In this document: in pieces, positions 34,697 through 43,832 of the stretch | Position numbering within the stretch: the first letter of the stretch is position 1 | Layout of the letters: the number at the start of each line of letters is the position of its first letter | Assembly: GCF_001551835.1 (NCBI RefSeq) | Contig: NZ_LODL01000019.1 | Coordinates: forward strand, 90,475 to 154,474 | DNA from: Dechloromonas denitrificans | Lineage (GTDB): Bacteria > Pseudomonadota > Gammaproteobacteria > Burkholderiales > Rhodocyclaceae | Length of the DNA stretch: 64,000 nucleotides | Direction: 5' to 3' | Program-made: the position numbers and the translations under genes | The notes under the pieces: model-generated | What the model saw: the letters and a program-made list of their open reading frames with translations, nothing else | The model's database searches: none | Told to the model about the DNA's origin: nothing

Positions 34697-37600
34697 ATGA
34701 GCAGTAGTAAGGATCTCGGTATTTCCGGACGCATCGCGCGGGCTTTCCAGGCCTCGCGCATGACGCCCTTGCTGGCGCTGGTCGCCTTTCTGCTCGGCCT
34801 GTTCGCGACGCTGGTGACGCCGCGCGAGGAAGAGCCGCAGATCGACGTGACGATGGCCGATGTGCTGGTGGCCTTCCCCGGCGCCTCGGCCAAGGATGTC
34901 GAAAACCTCGTCGCCCGCCCGGCCGAGCAGGTGCTGTCGCGCATGCACGGGGTCGAGCACGTGTACTCGATGGCGCGCCCCGGTATGGCGGTGATTACCG
35001 TGCAGTTCGACGTCGGCGTCAAATACAACGATGCGGTGCTCCGCCTGTACGACACCGTGCATTCGCACCGCGACTGGCTGCCGCCCAATCTCGGTGTCCA
35101 GGAGCCGGTCGTCAAGCCGCGCGGCATCGACGATGTGCCGATCGTTTCGCTGACTTTCTGGACGCGTGATCCGGCCCGCTCGGCCTTCGACCTGCAGCAG
35201 GTGGCGCGCGCCGTCGAGATCGAACTGAAGCGGATCAAGGGGACGCGCGACGTGTCCACCATCGGCGGGCCGGCGCACGCCATCCGCGTGCTGATGGATG
35301 CCGAGCGGATGAATGCTTACGCGGTGACGCCGCAGGACATCGCCGGCGCGCTGAAAGTGTCGAATGCGCTGCAGTCGTCCGGCAGCCTGACCGCCGGCAA
35401 TCGCGAGGTACTGGTCCAGACCGGCAGCTATCTCGAATCGGCCAGCGACGTCAAGCAACTGGTCGTCGCCGTGCGCGGCGAGGCCGGCAACCGCAAGCCG
35501 GTTTTCCTCAGCGACCTGGCGACGGTGCAGGACGGCCCGGACCAGCCCAAGGCCTATGCCTGGTTCGGCAGCAAGGACGGCGAATTCCCGGCGGTGACCA
35601 TGCAGCTGTCGAAGCAGCCGGGCGTCAATGCGGCCGATGTGGCGAGTGCTGCGGTGGACCGCATCGAAAGCCTGAAAAACACCGTGATCCCGGACGGCAT
35701 CGAAGTCACGGTGACCCGCAACTACGGCGAGACGGCGACTGAAAAGGCGCAGAAGCTGATCGGCAAGCTGATCTTCGCCACCGCTTTCGTCGTGCTGCTC
35801 GTCTTCTTCGCGCTTGGCAAGCGCGAGGCGGTGATCGTCGGCGTCGCCGTGACCCTGACCCTGGCGGCGACGCTGTTCGCCTCCTGGGCCTGGGGCTTCA
35901 CGCTGAACCGGGTGTCGCTGTTCGCACTGATCTTCTCGATCGGTATCCTGGTCGATGACGCCATCGTCGTCGTCGAGAACATTCATCGCTGGCAGGGCTT
36001 GTATCCGGACAAGACGTTGCTTGAAATCATTCCCGGTGCCGTCGATGAAGTCGGCGGCCCGACTATCCTGGCGACACTGACGGTGATCGCCGCGCTGTTG
36101 CCGATGGCCTTCGTCAGCGGCCTGATGGGGCCGTACATGAGCCCGATCCCGATCAATTCGTCGATGGGCATGGCCATTTCGTTGGCCGTCGCCTTCATCG
36201 TTACGCCGTGGCTGGCTGCGAAGCTGATGAAATCCCATGGCCAGGCCAGTGGCGAGCCGAAGGTGTCGAAGCTCGACACCCGCCTCGACTCAACCTTTCG
36301 CAAGCTGCTGACGCCCTTCCTCGACCCGCTCAGGGGCGGCGCCATGCGTTTTCGGCTGGCCATCGCCGTCGTCCTGTTGATCCTCGGTTCGGTGTCGCTG
36401 GCTTACTTCCAGTTGGTCGTGCTGAAGATGCTGCCCTTCGACAACAAGAGCGAATTCCAGATCATCGTCGACATGCCGGTCGGCACGCCGCTCGAGGAAA
36501 CGGCGCGGGTGCTGCATGAAATCGGCAGCGAGCTGGCCGGCGAGGCCGATGTTGTTAACTACCAGGCCTATGCCGGCACGGCCAGCCCGATCAATTTCAA
36601 CGGCCTGGTCCGCCAGTACTATTTGCGCGCCGCGCCGGAAAAGGGCGACATCCAGGTCAATCTGGCCGACAAGCATCACCGTTCGCGGCAGAGCCACCAG
36701 ATCGCTGTCTCGCTGCGCCAGCGGATCGAGGCCATCGGCCAGCGCAACGGCGGCGTCGCCAAGGTCGTCGAAGTACCGCCGGGTCCGCCGGTGATTTCGC
36801 CGATCGTCGCCGAAATCTATGGTCCGGACATGAAGGGCCAGATGGCAGTCGGCAAGCAGGTGCGGGCCGCCTTCGCGAAAACGGCCGACATCGTGGCGGT
36901 CGACGACTATATCGAGGCCGATTCGCGCAAGGCCGTGCTGCACGTGCTGCAAAGCAAGGCGGCGTTGCTCGGCGTGGCGCAGAGCGACATCGTCGAAGTG
37001 GTCAGCATGGGCCTGGCCGGCCAGGATGTGACGCCGGCCCGCAATACCGAAGCGAAGTTCGAAATCCCGGTCCGTATCACGCTGCCGGCCGAGAAGCAGT
37101 CGTCGCTCGACGCCTTGCTGAAATTACGGGTCCGGGCCCGTGACGGCCAGTTGATCCCGGTGTCGGAAGTGGTCGAAGTGCGCGATCTGGCCCGCGAGAA
37201 AGCGATCTACCACAAGGATCTGCTGCCGGTCGTCTATGTCGTCGGCGACATGGGCGGCCAGCTCGATTCGCCGCTCTACGGCATGTTCGACATCCGCCGC
37301 CAGATCAACGGCATGGCGCTGCCGGAGGGCGGCAGGCTCGGCGAATGGTTCATCCGCCAGCCGCCAGATCCCTATGCCGGCTACAGCGTCAAATGGGATG
37401 GCGAGTGGCAGGTCACCTACGAAACCTTCCGCGACATGGGTATCGCCTACGCGGTCGGCCTGATCCTGATTTACCTGCTGGTCGTCGCCCACTTCGGCAG
37501 CTATCTGGTACCGCTGATCATCATGGCGCCGATCCCGCTGACCATCATCGGCGTCATGCCCGGCCATGCGCTGTTCGGTTCGCAATTCACCGCCACCTCG

Positions 37601-37912
37601 ATGATCGGCATGATCGCGCTGGCCGGCATCATCGTCCGCAACTCGATTCTGCTGGTCGATTTCATCAAGCAACAGGTCGCCGCCGGCATGGACTTTCACG
37701 ATGCGGTGATCCAGTCGGCCGCCGTCCGCGCCAAGCCGATCGCGCTGACCGCGTTGGCCGCCATGCTCGGCGCGCTGTTCATTCTCGACGACCCGATCTT
37801 CAACGGGCTGGCCCTCAGCCTGATCTTCGGCATCCTGGTGTCGACCCTGCTGACGTTGGTCGTCATCCCCGTGCTCTATTTCTCAGCTTTCCGGAAGGAA
37901 CATCAATCATGA
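34697..37912 (+). CDS. RND-family efflux pump, inner-membrane subunit
   Basis: 1071-aa proton-driven transporter with the RND topology: TM1 about 22-42, large periplasmic porter loop, six helices from about 350, second loop and six final helices. The proton-relay Asp pair is present in GILVDDAIVVVENIH. Follows the SQR-like gene by seven bases and overlaps the DUF2892 start by four, so the whole unit is one operon. Substrate unknown; the loop carries no metal-binding Met-rich motif that would indicate heavy-metal efflux. Confidence 0.9.
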   Translation: MSSSKDLGISGRIARAFQASRMTPLLALVAFLLGLFATLVTPREEEPQIDVTMADVLVAFPGASAKDVENLVARPAEQVLSRMHGVEHVYSMARPGMAVITVQFDVGVKYNDAVLRLYDTVHSHRDWLPPNLGVQEPVVKPRGIDDVPIVSLTFWTRDPARSAFDLQQVARAVEIELKRIKGTRDVSTIGGPAHAIRVLMDAERMNAYAVTPQDIAGALKVSNALQSSGSLTAGNREVLVQTGSYLESASDVKQLVVAVRGEAGNRKPVFLSDLATVQDGPDQPKAYAWFGSKDGEFPAVTMQLSKQPGVNAADVASAAVDRIESLKNTVIPDGIEVTVTRNYGETATEKAQKLIGKLIFATAFVVLLVFFALGKREAVIVGVAVTLTLAATLFASWAWGFTLNRVSLFALIFSIGILVDDAIVVVENIHRWQGLYPDKTLLEIIPGAVDEVGGPTILATLTVIAALLPMAFVSGLMGPYMSPIPINSSMGMAISLAVAFIVTPWLAAKLMKSHGQASGEPKVSKLDTRLDSTFRKLLTPFLDPLRGGAMRFRLAIAVVLLILGSVSLAYFQLVVLKMLPFDNKSEFQIIVDMPVGTPLEETARVLHEIGSELAGEADVVNYQAYAGTASPINFNGLVRQYYLRAAPEKGDIQVNLADKHHRSRQSHQIAVSLRQRIEAIGQRNGGVAKVVEVPPGPPVISPIVAEIYGPDMKGQMAVGKQVRAAFAKTADIVAVDDYIEADSRKAVLHVLQSKAALLGVAQSDIVEVVSMGLAGQDVTPARNTEAKFEIPVRITLPAEKQSSLDALLKLRVRARDGQLIPVSEVVEVRDLAREKAIYHKDLLPVVYVVGDMGGQLDSPLYGMFDIRRQINGMALPEGGRLGEWFIRQPPDPYAGYSVKWDGEWQVTYETFRDMGIAYAVGLILIYLLVVAHFGSYLVPLIIMAPIPLTIIGVMPGHALFGSQFTATSMIGMIALAGIIVRNSILLVDFIKQQVAAGMDFHDAVIQSAAVRAKPIALTALAAMLGALFILDDPIFNGLALSLIFGILVSTLLTLVVIPVLYFSAFRKEHQS

Positions 37913-38136
37913 CCACCGAACGCATCATCCGCATCATGGCCGGCACTTTTGTCCTGATCTCACTGGCACTGGGCATCGAGGAGAGTCCGATATTCATTTC
38001 GAAGTGGTTTCTCGCGTTTACCGCTTTTGTCGGTTTCAATTTACTGCAAAGCGGCTTCACCGGGTTTTGCCCGCCGGAAAAACTGTTGGCCAAAATGGGC
38101 GTCAAGAAGAGCGATGGCGGTGGGTGTTGCAGCTAG
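37909..38136 (+). CDS. DUF2892 small inner-membrane protein
   Basis: 75-aa protein with two hydrophobic segments (about 8-24 and 31-47) and a C-terminal Cys tail (GGGCCS), matching the DUF2892/YgaP transmembrane module that is often fused or linked to rhodanese domains in sulfur handling. Starts in an ATGA overlap with the RND pump. Supports a sulfur connection for the operon. Confidence 0.78.
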   Translation: MTTERIIRIMAGTFVLISLALGIEESPIFISKWFLAFTAFVGFNLLQSGFTGFCPPEKLLAKMGVKKSDGGGCCS

Positions 38137-38190
38137 GCAATTGGTGAAAAATTGCTTTTTATCAGTCGCTTGTGATGATTGCTTGTGCCT

Positions 38191-38222
38191 GTTGCATATG
38201 ACCAGAGGTTATTCCATGCAAC
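38191..38222. promoter_or_regulatory. Inverted repeat upstream of the GGDEF-EAL gene
   Basis: GTTGCAT (38191-38197) and ATGCAAC (38216-38222), 18-base spacer, in the 179-bp gap before the diguanylate cyclase/phosphodiesterase gene. Possible operator; no known regulator assigned. Confidence 0.3.
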
Positions 38223-38315
38223 TGTGAATTTTTACACTGAAACATTGTTGTGCCTCAGTTACACTCCCGGCCCACAAATTCGAATTTAGCAGTTTTTGGG
38301 GTCGTTTCAATCTTG

Positions 38316-40241
38316 ATGCACAACCCGGCTGTCGCTGGCCGAAAACTCGTTATGGTGGCGCTGGGCGCAATTGCGCTGGTCTGGTCGGTGGTCGCCTATG
38401 GCCTGCTGACCGCCGTTCCGCCGGCCGCTCAGTCGGGCCTCGATACCGGGGCAGCGATGCCGGCCATCTCCTGGTTGCCGCTGCTCACCGCCGGCCTGTT
38501 TTCCTGCCTCGTCCTGTTCGGCCTGCAGACCTTGCGGCGCAGCCTGCGCCTGGCCGGCGAGCAGATCGAACTGCATCGCAAAATCATTCATCATGCCTCC
38601 GAAGCGGTGCTGGTGATCGATGCCGATCAGCGCATCCTGGCGGTCAACCCGGCGTTCGAGCAGGTTTCCGGTTACACCACGGCCGAAATCATCGGCCAGT
38701 CTTCCGAACTGCTGTGCTCCGAGCGCAATGGCCCGGATTTCTATCAGAAGCTATGGTCCGGCCTGCGCGATACCGGCCAATGGGAAGGCGAAATCTGGGG
38801 GCGCAGCAAGAGCGGCGAGCTGTTTCCCCGCCTGCTCAGGCTGAACGCGGTCTGCGAAGGCGATGTACCGACCCATTACGTCGCCGTCTTCTCCGACATC
38901 AGTGCCCAGAAGGCACAGGAAGCGCGCATTGAATATCTGGCCCATCACGACCCACTGACCGGCCTGCCCAACCGCGTTGCGCTCGGCAACTACTTCGAGC
39001 GGGCGCTGAGTGCGGCACGCGACAACGGCAGCCAACTGGCCGTGCTGATCATCGACCTCGACAACTTCAAGATGGTCAACGATTCGCTCGGCCATCATGC
39101 CGGCGACCGCCTGCTGTGCGAAGTGGCCCGCCGCCTGCTGCAGGTGGCCGGCGAATTCGACCAGGTGATCCGGCTGGGCGGCGACGAGTTCGTGCTGCTG
39201 CTGGAAAACGTTCCCAATACCGATGTCGTGCTGACCAATGTCCAGGCGCTGATGAAGGCGGTCAGCGAGACCTGCGAGATCGACGGCCACCCGCTGCATA
39301 CCAGCCTGTCGATCGGCATCAGCCTGTTCCCGGGCGACGGTGATACGCCGGAAGCGCTGATGCGCAATGCCGATACCGCGATGTATTACGCCAAGGCCAA
39401 CGGCCGCAACAAATACCAGTTCTTCGCGGCGCCGATGAACGCGGCTGCCAACAAGCGGCTGCATCTGGAAAGCGAGTTGTGGGAGGCGCTGGCCAATAAC
39501 GAACTGCTGCTGCATTACCAGCCGCAGCTCGATCTGCCGAGCGGCCGCATCGTCGGCGTCGAGGCGCTGGTCCGCTGGCAGCATCCCAAGCTGGGCATGA
39601 TTCCGCCGGCCGACTTCATCCCGGTCGCCGAAGACAGCGGCCTGATCCTGCCGCTTGGCCACTGGGTGCTGCTCACCGCCTGCCGGCAGGCCAAGGCCTG
39701 GCTCGACGCCGGCATCGACATGGGCGAAATTGCCGTCAATATTTCTGCCTACCAGTTTCGCCAGCCTGAGTTCGCCCAGTCGGTGCGCGCCGTGCTGGCC
39801 GAGTCCGGTTTGCCGGCCGAGCGCCTGGAACTGGAAATTACCGAAAGCACCATCATGCACAGCGCCGATTCGTCGGTGACGACGCTGGAAGAATTGAAGG
39901 CGATGGGCGTCAAGCTGGCGGTGGACGATTTCGGTACCGGTTATTCCTCGCTGTCCTATCTGCGCCGTTTCCCGATCGATCGCCTGAAAATCGACCGCAG
40001 CTTCGTCGCCGACATGGAATCCGATGCCGATGCCGCGTCGCTGGTCGCCTCGATCATCGCCCTCGGCGGCTCGCTCGGCCTGCGCCTGGTCGCCGAAGGC
40101 GTCGAGAACTCGGCGCAAGTCAGTTCGCTGCGCGAGATGGCATGCGAGCGTGTCCAGGGCTTCCATTTCTGCCGGCCGATGCCGGCCGAAGGGGTGGTCG
40201 ACATGCTCAATTCACTGCGCCCGGGAATTGCGCCGGACTGA
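38316..40241 (+). CDS. PAS-GGDEF-EAL cyclic-di-GMP turnover protein
   Basis: 641 aa. Two N-terminal membrane helices (about 12-32, 52-72), a PAS domain (about 85-205), then a GGDEF domain with intact RLGGDEF (288-292) and an EAL domain with intact EAL (416-418) plus TESTIMHS and DDFGTGYSS motifs. Both catalytic sites look complete, so it may make or degrade c-di-GMP depending on signal. Start ATG 38316 chosen over an upstream GTG/ATG at 38250 because it directly precedes the first membrane helix. Confidence 0.9.
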   Translation: MHNPAVAGRKLVMVALGAIALVWSVVAYGLLTAVPPAAQSGLDTGAAMPAISWLPLLTAGLFSCLVLFGLQTLRRSLRLAGEQIELHRKIIHHASEAVLVIDADQRILAVNPAFEQVSGYTTAEIIGQSSELLCSERNGPDFYQKLWSGLRDTGQWEGEIWGRSKSGELFPRLLRLNAVCEGDVPTHYVAVFSDISAQKAQEARIEYLAHHDPLTGLPNRVALGNYFERALSAARDNGSQLAVLIIDLDNFKMVNDSLGHHAGDRLLCEVARRLLQVAGEFDQVIRLGGDEFVLLLENVPNTDVVLTNVQALMKAVSETCEIDGHPLHTSLSIGISLFPGDGDTPEALMRNADTAMYYAKANGRNKYQFFAAPMNAAANKRLHLESELWEALANNELLLHYQPQLDLPSGRIVGVEALVRWQHPKLGMIPPADFIPVAEDSGLILPLGHWVLLTACRQAKAWLDAGIDMGEIAVNISAYQFRQPEFAQSVRAVLAESGLPAERLELEITESTIMHSADSSVTTLEELKAMGVKLAVDDFGTGYSSLSYLRRFPIDRLKIDRSFVADMESDADAASLVASIIALGGSLGLRLVAEGVENSAQVSSLREMACERVQGFHFCRPMPAEGVVDMLNSLRPGIAPD

Positions 40242-40312
40242 TCCGGTCGGCCGGACTTGACCGCCGCTCGGGGCAGCCCGAGAATTTCAAGCTCATCGAC
40301 TTGGAGTCCAGC

Positions 40313-41179
40313 ATGAAAATCGCTTTTCTCGGCCTCGGCATCATGGGGCGCCCGATGGCGCTCAATCTTCTCAAGGGTGGCCATGATGTCACCGTCTGGG
40401 CGCGCCGCGCCGAATCCATGCTGCCCTTGCAGGAAGCCGGCGCCGACACGGCGACCAGCCCGGCCGAAGCCGTGCGCGGCGCTGAACTGGTCATCTCGAT
40501 GGTGGCGGATGCCCCCGACGTGCTCGACGTGCTGCGCCAGGCCGCGCCGGGAGCATCAGCCGGGCTGGTTGCGGTCGATATGAGCACCATCGCGCCGGCC
40601 GCCGCCCGCAATATCCACGACGAACTGGCCTCGGTCGGGATCGACTTCATGGACGCCCCGGTTTCCGGCGGCGAGGTCGGGGCGATTGCCGGCACGCTGT
40701 CGATCATGGCCGGCGGCAGCGAGGCAGCCTTTGCCCGCGCCAAGCCGGCCTTCGAGTGCATGGGCAAGAACATCGTCCATGTCGGCGGCAGCGGCGCCGG
40801 CCAGGTCACCAAGGCGGCCAACCAGATCGTCACCGGCATGGGCGTGCTGGCGGTGGCCGAAGCCTTTGCTTTTGCCGCCAAAAACGGGGTCGACCGCAGC
40901 AAGGTGCGCGAGGCACTGCTCGGCGGCTTCGCCTACTCGAAAATTCTCGAAAACCACGGCCAGCGCATGCTCGACCGTAATTTCAAGCCGGGCTTCAAGA
41001 GCTGGATGCACGAGAAGGACCTGAATATCGTGATGCAGACGGCGCACGAACTCGGCCTCTGCCTGCCCGGTTCGGCGGCGACGGCGCAGATGTTCAACGC
41101 CATGGTCGGCTCCGGGATGGGCGAGGAAGACTCGATCGCCGTCCTCAAGCTGCTCGAACGGCTGTCGGGACAGGCATGA
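40313..41179 (+). CDS. Beta-hydroxyacid dehydrogenase (GarR/HIBADH family), copy 1
   Basis: 288-aa NAD(P)-dependent dehydrogenase. Rossmann motif FLGLGIMGRPMA (5-16), substrate-binding FMDAPVSGGEVGA, and catalytic Lys in GAGQVTKAANQ. Family reduces tartronate semialdehyde or oxidises 3-hydroxyisobutyrate and related acids. ATG 40313; an open frame extends upstream but runs out of the family's sequence. Overlaps the next, related gene by four bases. Confidence 0.88.
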   Translation: MKIAFLGLGIMGRPMALNLLKGGHDVTVWARRAESMLPLQEAGADTATSPAEAVRGAELVISMVADAPDVLDVLRQAAPGASAGLVAVDMSTIAPAAARNIHDELASVGIDFMDAPVSGGEVGAIAGTLSIMAGGSEAAFARAKPAFECMGKNIVHVGGSGAGQVTKAANQIVTGMGVLAVAEAFAFAAKNGVDRSKVREALLGGFAYSKILENHGQRMLDRNFKPGFKSWMHEKDLNIVMQTAHELGLCLPGSAATAQMFNAMVGSGMGEEDSIAVLKLLERLSGQA

Positions 41180-42030
41180 AAGTCGGCTTCATCGGTCTGG
41201 GCGTGATGGGGCGGCCGATGGCGCTGCACCTGCAGCGGGCCGGCCACCAACTGCACGTCTGGGCCCGCCGTCCGGCCAGCCTGGAAGGTCTGGCCGCCAC
41301 GATCTGTGCAACGCCGGCTGAACTCGGCCGGCAATGTGAGGTGGTGTTCACGGTCATTACTTCGAGCGCCGATGTCGAGGCCGTCGCCTTGGGACCGGAT
41401 GGCCTGTGCGAGGGCATGGCGGCGGGCAGCGTGCTGGTCGACTGTTCGACCATCGCGCCGGACGTGGCGCGGCGGATCGCCGCCCGCCTGGGCGAGCAGG
41501 GGATTCACATGCTCGATGCGCCGGTCTCCGGCGGCGCCCAGGGCGCCATCGAGGCGACGCTGGCGATCATGGCTGGTGGCGAGGCGGCGGTGCTGGAGCG
41601 GGTGCGGCCCTTGCTCGATTGCCTGGGCCAGCGCATCGTCCACATCGGCCCGAACGGGGCTGGCCAGGTCGCCAAGGCCTGCAACCAGATGATCATGGTC
41701 GCTGCCATCCAGGCCACGGCCGAGGCCATGCGCCTGGCCGCCGCGGCCGGCGTCGACTGCGCCAAGGTCAAGCAGGCCCTGGCTGGCGGCTCGGCCGCCT
41801 CCCGCGTGCTCGACGTGATGGGTGAGCGCATGGTAAAACGCGATTTTGCGGCGGGCATCGAAGCCCGCCTGCATCACAAGGATTTCGGCCTGGTGCGCGA
41901 AGCGGCGCGCCAAAGCGGGGTGCCGATGCCGTTGACCGCCGCGGTCGACCAACAGTTGAATTCATTGATGGCGCAGGGCTGGGGGCGGGATGATACGGCC
42001 TCCTTGCTGCGCGTGCTGGAACTTGCATGA
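41176..42030 (+). CDS. Beta-hydroxyacid dehydrogenase (GarR/HIBADH family), copy 2
   Basis: 284 aa, same family as the preceding gene (FIGLGVMGRPMA, MLDAPVSGGAQGAIEA, GAGQVAKACNQ) but clearly diverged, so an old tandem duplication or recruitment. Catalytic Lys is present. ATGA overlap with copy 1 and with the PilZ gene downstream implies co-translation of three genes. Their substrates are unknown. Confidence 0.88.
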   Translation: MKVGFIGLGVMGRPMALHLQRAGHQLHVWARRPASLEGLAATICATPAELGRQCEVVFTVITSSADVEAVALGPDGLCEGMAAGSVLVDCSTIAPDVARRIAARLGEQGIHMLDAPVSGGAQGAIEATLAIMAGGEAAVLERVRPLLDCLGQRIVHIGPNGAGQVAKACNQMIMVAAIQATAEAMRLAAAAGVDCAKVKQALAGGSAASRVLDVMGERMVKRDFAAGIEARLHHKDFGLVREAARQSGVPMPLTAAVDQQLNSLMAQGWGRDDTASLLRVLELA

Positions 42031-42770
42031 GCCAGATTGCCCAGCTCTCCGAAGCTGAAATCGAAGAACGTTTTCACATTGCCGGCCGGATTCCGATCCA
42101 GTTCATGCTGCTTAGTTTTGCCAAGGAGCGCGATTCGTTCGCGCTGCAGTTCAACGCCGGCAAAGAGTCTTTCCTGACCACGCTGCTCGCCGTCGAACCG
42201 GCCAGCGGGCGGCTCGTCTTCGACTGCAGCGGCAGCAGCGAAACCAACCGGCGCCTGCTGACCAGCGAGCGCACGGTCTTTGTCGGTCGGCCGGGTGGCA
42301 TCCAGGTGCAGTTCTCGAGCGGCCCGGCCCGCGAGATCAATTACGAGGGCGGCAAGGCCTTTGCCGTCGATTTGCCGAAGACTCTGGTCCGTTTGCAGCG
42401 GCGCGAGTATTTCCGCATCGAGACGCCGCGCGTCAAGCCGCTGCAATGTATCGCCAGCCGGCCGGGCAGTGCGGCGCTCAATCTGTCGGCGCACGACATT
42501 TCGGTATCCGGCATCGGCCTCAGCGTCGCCAGCCTGCCCGAGGGCCTGCAACTCGGCGACGAATTGCCCAGTTGCCGTTGCAAGCTGCCGGATGACACCA
42601 ACGAGCTTTCCTTCGCGGCCAGCGTGCACCACATGACCGAACTGGAAGCGCGCAGCGGCAGCCGCCACTGGCGCATCGGCCTGGCCTTCAAGAACCTGCC
42701 GGCCGGCGCCGAAAACCGCATCCAGCGCTATATCGCCCGCATCGAGCGCGAACGGCACGAATTGAGCTGA
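42027..42770 (+). CDS. Flagellar brake protein YcgR-like (PilZ domain)
   Basis: 247-aa protein with YcgR N-terminal domain (about 10-115) and C-terminal PilZ domain. The c-di-GMP contacts are visible: RRxxxR-type LQRREYFRI and DISVSGIGL (DxSxxG). YcgR-type proteins slow flagellar motors when c-di-GMP is high. Located one gene block downstream of a GGDEF-EAL protein. Start overlaps copy 2 of the dehydrogenase by four bases. Confidence 0.85.
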   Translation: MSQIAQLSEAEIEERFHIAGRIPIQFMLLSFAKERDSFALQFNAGKESFLTTLLAVEPASGRLVFDCSGSSETNRRLLTSERTVFVGRPGGIQVQFSSGPAREINYEGGKAFAVDLPKTLVRLQRREYFRIETPRVKPLQCIASRPGSAALNLSAHDISVSGIGLSVASLPEGLQLGDELPSCRCKLPDDTNELSFAASVHHMTELEARSGSRHWRIGLAFKNLPAGAENRIQRYIARIERERHELS

Positions 42771-42779
42771 GGCGCCGGC

Positions 42780-43832
42780 TCAGCCGGCCCGGGCGATACG
42801 CTTGAGCGGCTTTTCCCGCAGTGTTGTCCCGTCTGCTGCCGTAGCGCGGGCCCGCAACTGGCCGCAGCCGCCATCGACATCCTGCCCGGCCGAGTTGCGC
42901 AGGCGGGCGAGGATGCCGCTCTGGTGCAGGCGGCCGGCCAGCTGGCTGGCGCGCTCCCAGGACGGGCGCTCGAATCCCAGGCCTTCGTTGCTGTTGTAGG
43001 GAATGAAATTCATCATCGCGTACTTGCCCTTGAGCAGCCGGATGATGCCTTCGATTTCCTCGTCGCTGTCGTTGATGCCGGCGAGCAGCGTCCATTGGTA
43101 CTGGATCGGGTAGCCGGTAGTGCGCGCGTAGTGCTCGCCTAGGTCGACCAGTTCGTCGGGGTCGATGCGCGGCGCTTTCGGCAACAACTTGGTGCGCAGC
43201 TCGGCCTTGGTCGTGTGCAGCGACAGCGCCAGCGCCGGCTTGACCGGACCTTGCGGCAGCCGTTCGAAGGCGCGGCGGTCGCCGACCGTCGAGAAGACCA
43301 GGTTCTTGTGGCCGATGCCGGCCACCGTGCCGAGCGTTTCGATCGCTTCCATCACGTTGTCGAGATTGTGCGAGGGTTCGCCCATGCCCATGAAGACAAC
43401 GCGCGTCACCTTGCGCCGACGGCGGGCCAGCACCACCTGGGCGACGATTTCGGCGCTGCCGACCTGGCGCAGCAGGCCTTCCTGGCCGGTCATGCAGAAC
43501 AGGCAGCCGACCGCGCAGCCGACCTGGGTCGAGACGCAGAGGCCGTCGCGTGGCAGCAGCACGCTTTCGACCGTCTGGCCGTCGGCCAGTTCGACGAGCA
43601 GGCGGGCCGAACCGTCTTCGCCTGGGTGTTCCGAGCGCAGGCGGGCCAGGCCGTCGAGCTGGCCGGTCAGCGCCGGCAGTAGCTGGCGCACGGCGCGTGG
43701 CAGGAAGTCTTCGGCCTTGCGGTGGCGGGTGTCGAGGCCGACGTTCTGGGTCCAGGCGCGCAGCACGCGCTCTTCATGGCAGGTCTTGGCGCCGGCGGCG
43801 CGTAGCTGCTGGCGGATTTCTTCGAGGCGCAT
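42780..43832 (-). CDS. RlmN/Cfr-family radical SAM RNA methyltransferase (paralog)
   Basis: 350 aa. The radical SAM motif CxxxCxxC (CAVGCLFC) is preceded by the Cys of LCVSTQVG, and the methyl-donor Cys is in DVDGGCGQLRA, so all five catalytic cysteines of RlmN are present. FMGMGEPSHN and LSLHTT are the SAM-binding motifs. Shorter than E. coli RlmN and lacks its FNRNL-like motif, so target may not be 23S A2503. Last gene of the overlapping mtnA operon (TGATG overlap with the CDF gene). Canonical rlmN is usually elsewhere, beside ndk/pilF, which suggests that this is a second copy. Confidence 0.8.
   Translation of the reverse strand: MRLEEIRQQLRAAGAKTCHEERVLRAWTQNVGLDTRHRKAEDFLPRAVRQLLPALTGQLDGLARLRSEHPGEDGSARLLVELADGQTVESVLLPRDGLCVSTQVGCAVGCLFCMTGQEGLLRQVGSAEIVAQVVLARRRRKVTRVVFMGMGEPSHNLDNVMEAIETLGTVAGIGHKNLVFSTVGDRRAFERLPQGPVKPALALSLHTTKAELRTKLLPKAPRIDPDELVDLGEHYARTTGYPIQYQWTLLAGINDSDEEIEGIIRLLKGKYAMMNFIPYNSNEGLGFERPSWERASQLAGRLHQSGILARLRNSAGQDVDGGCGQLRARATAADGTTLREKPLKRIARAG

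Noticed and set aside
33334-35283. Antisense frame of 649 codons opposite the SQR-like and RND genes
   Set aside because: Shadow frame produced by GC-rich third positions.
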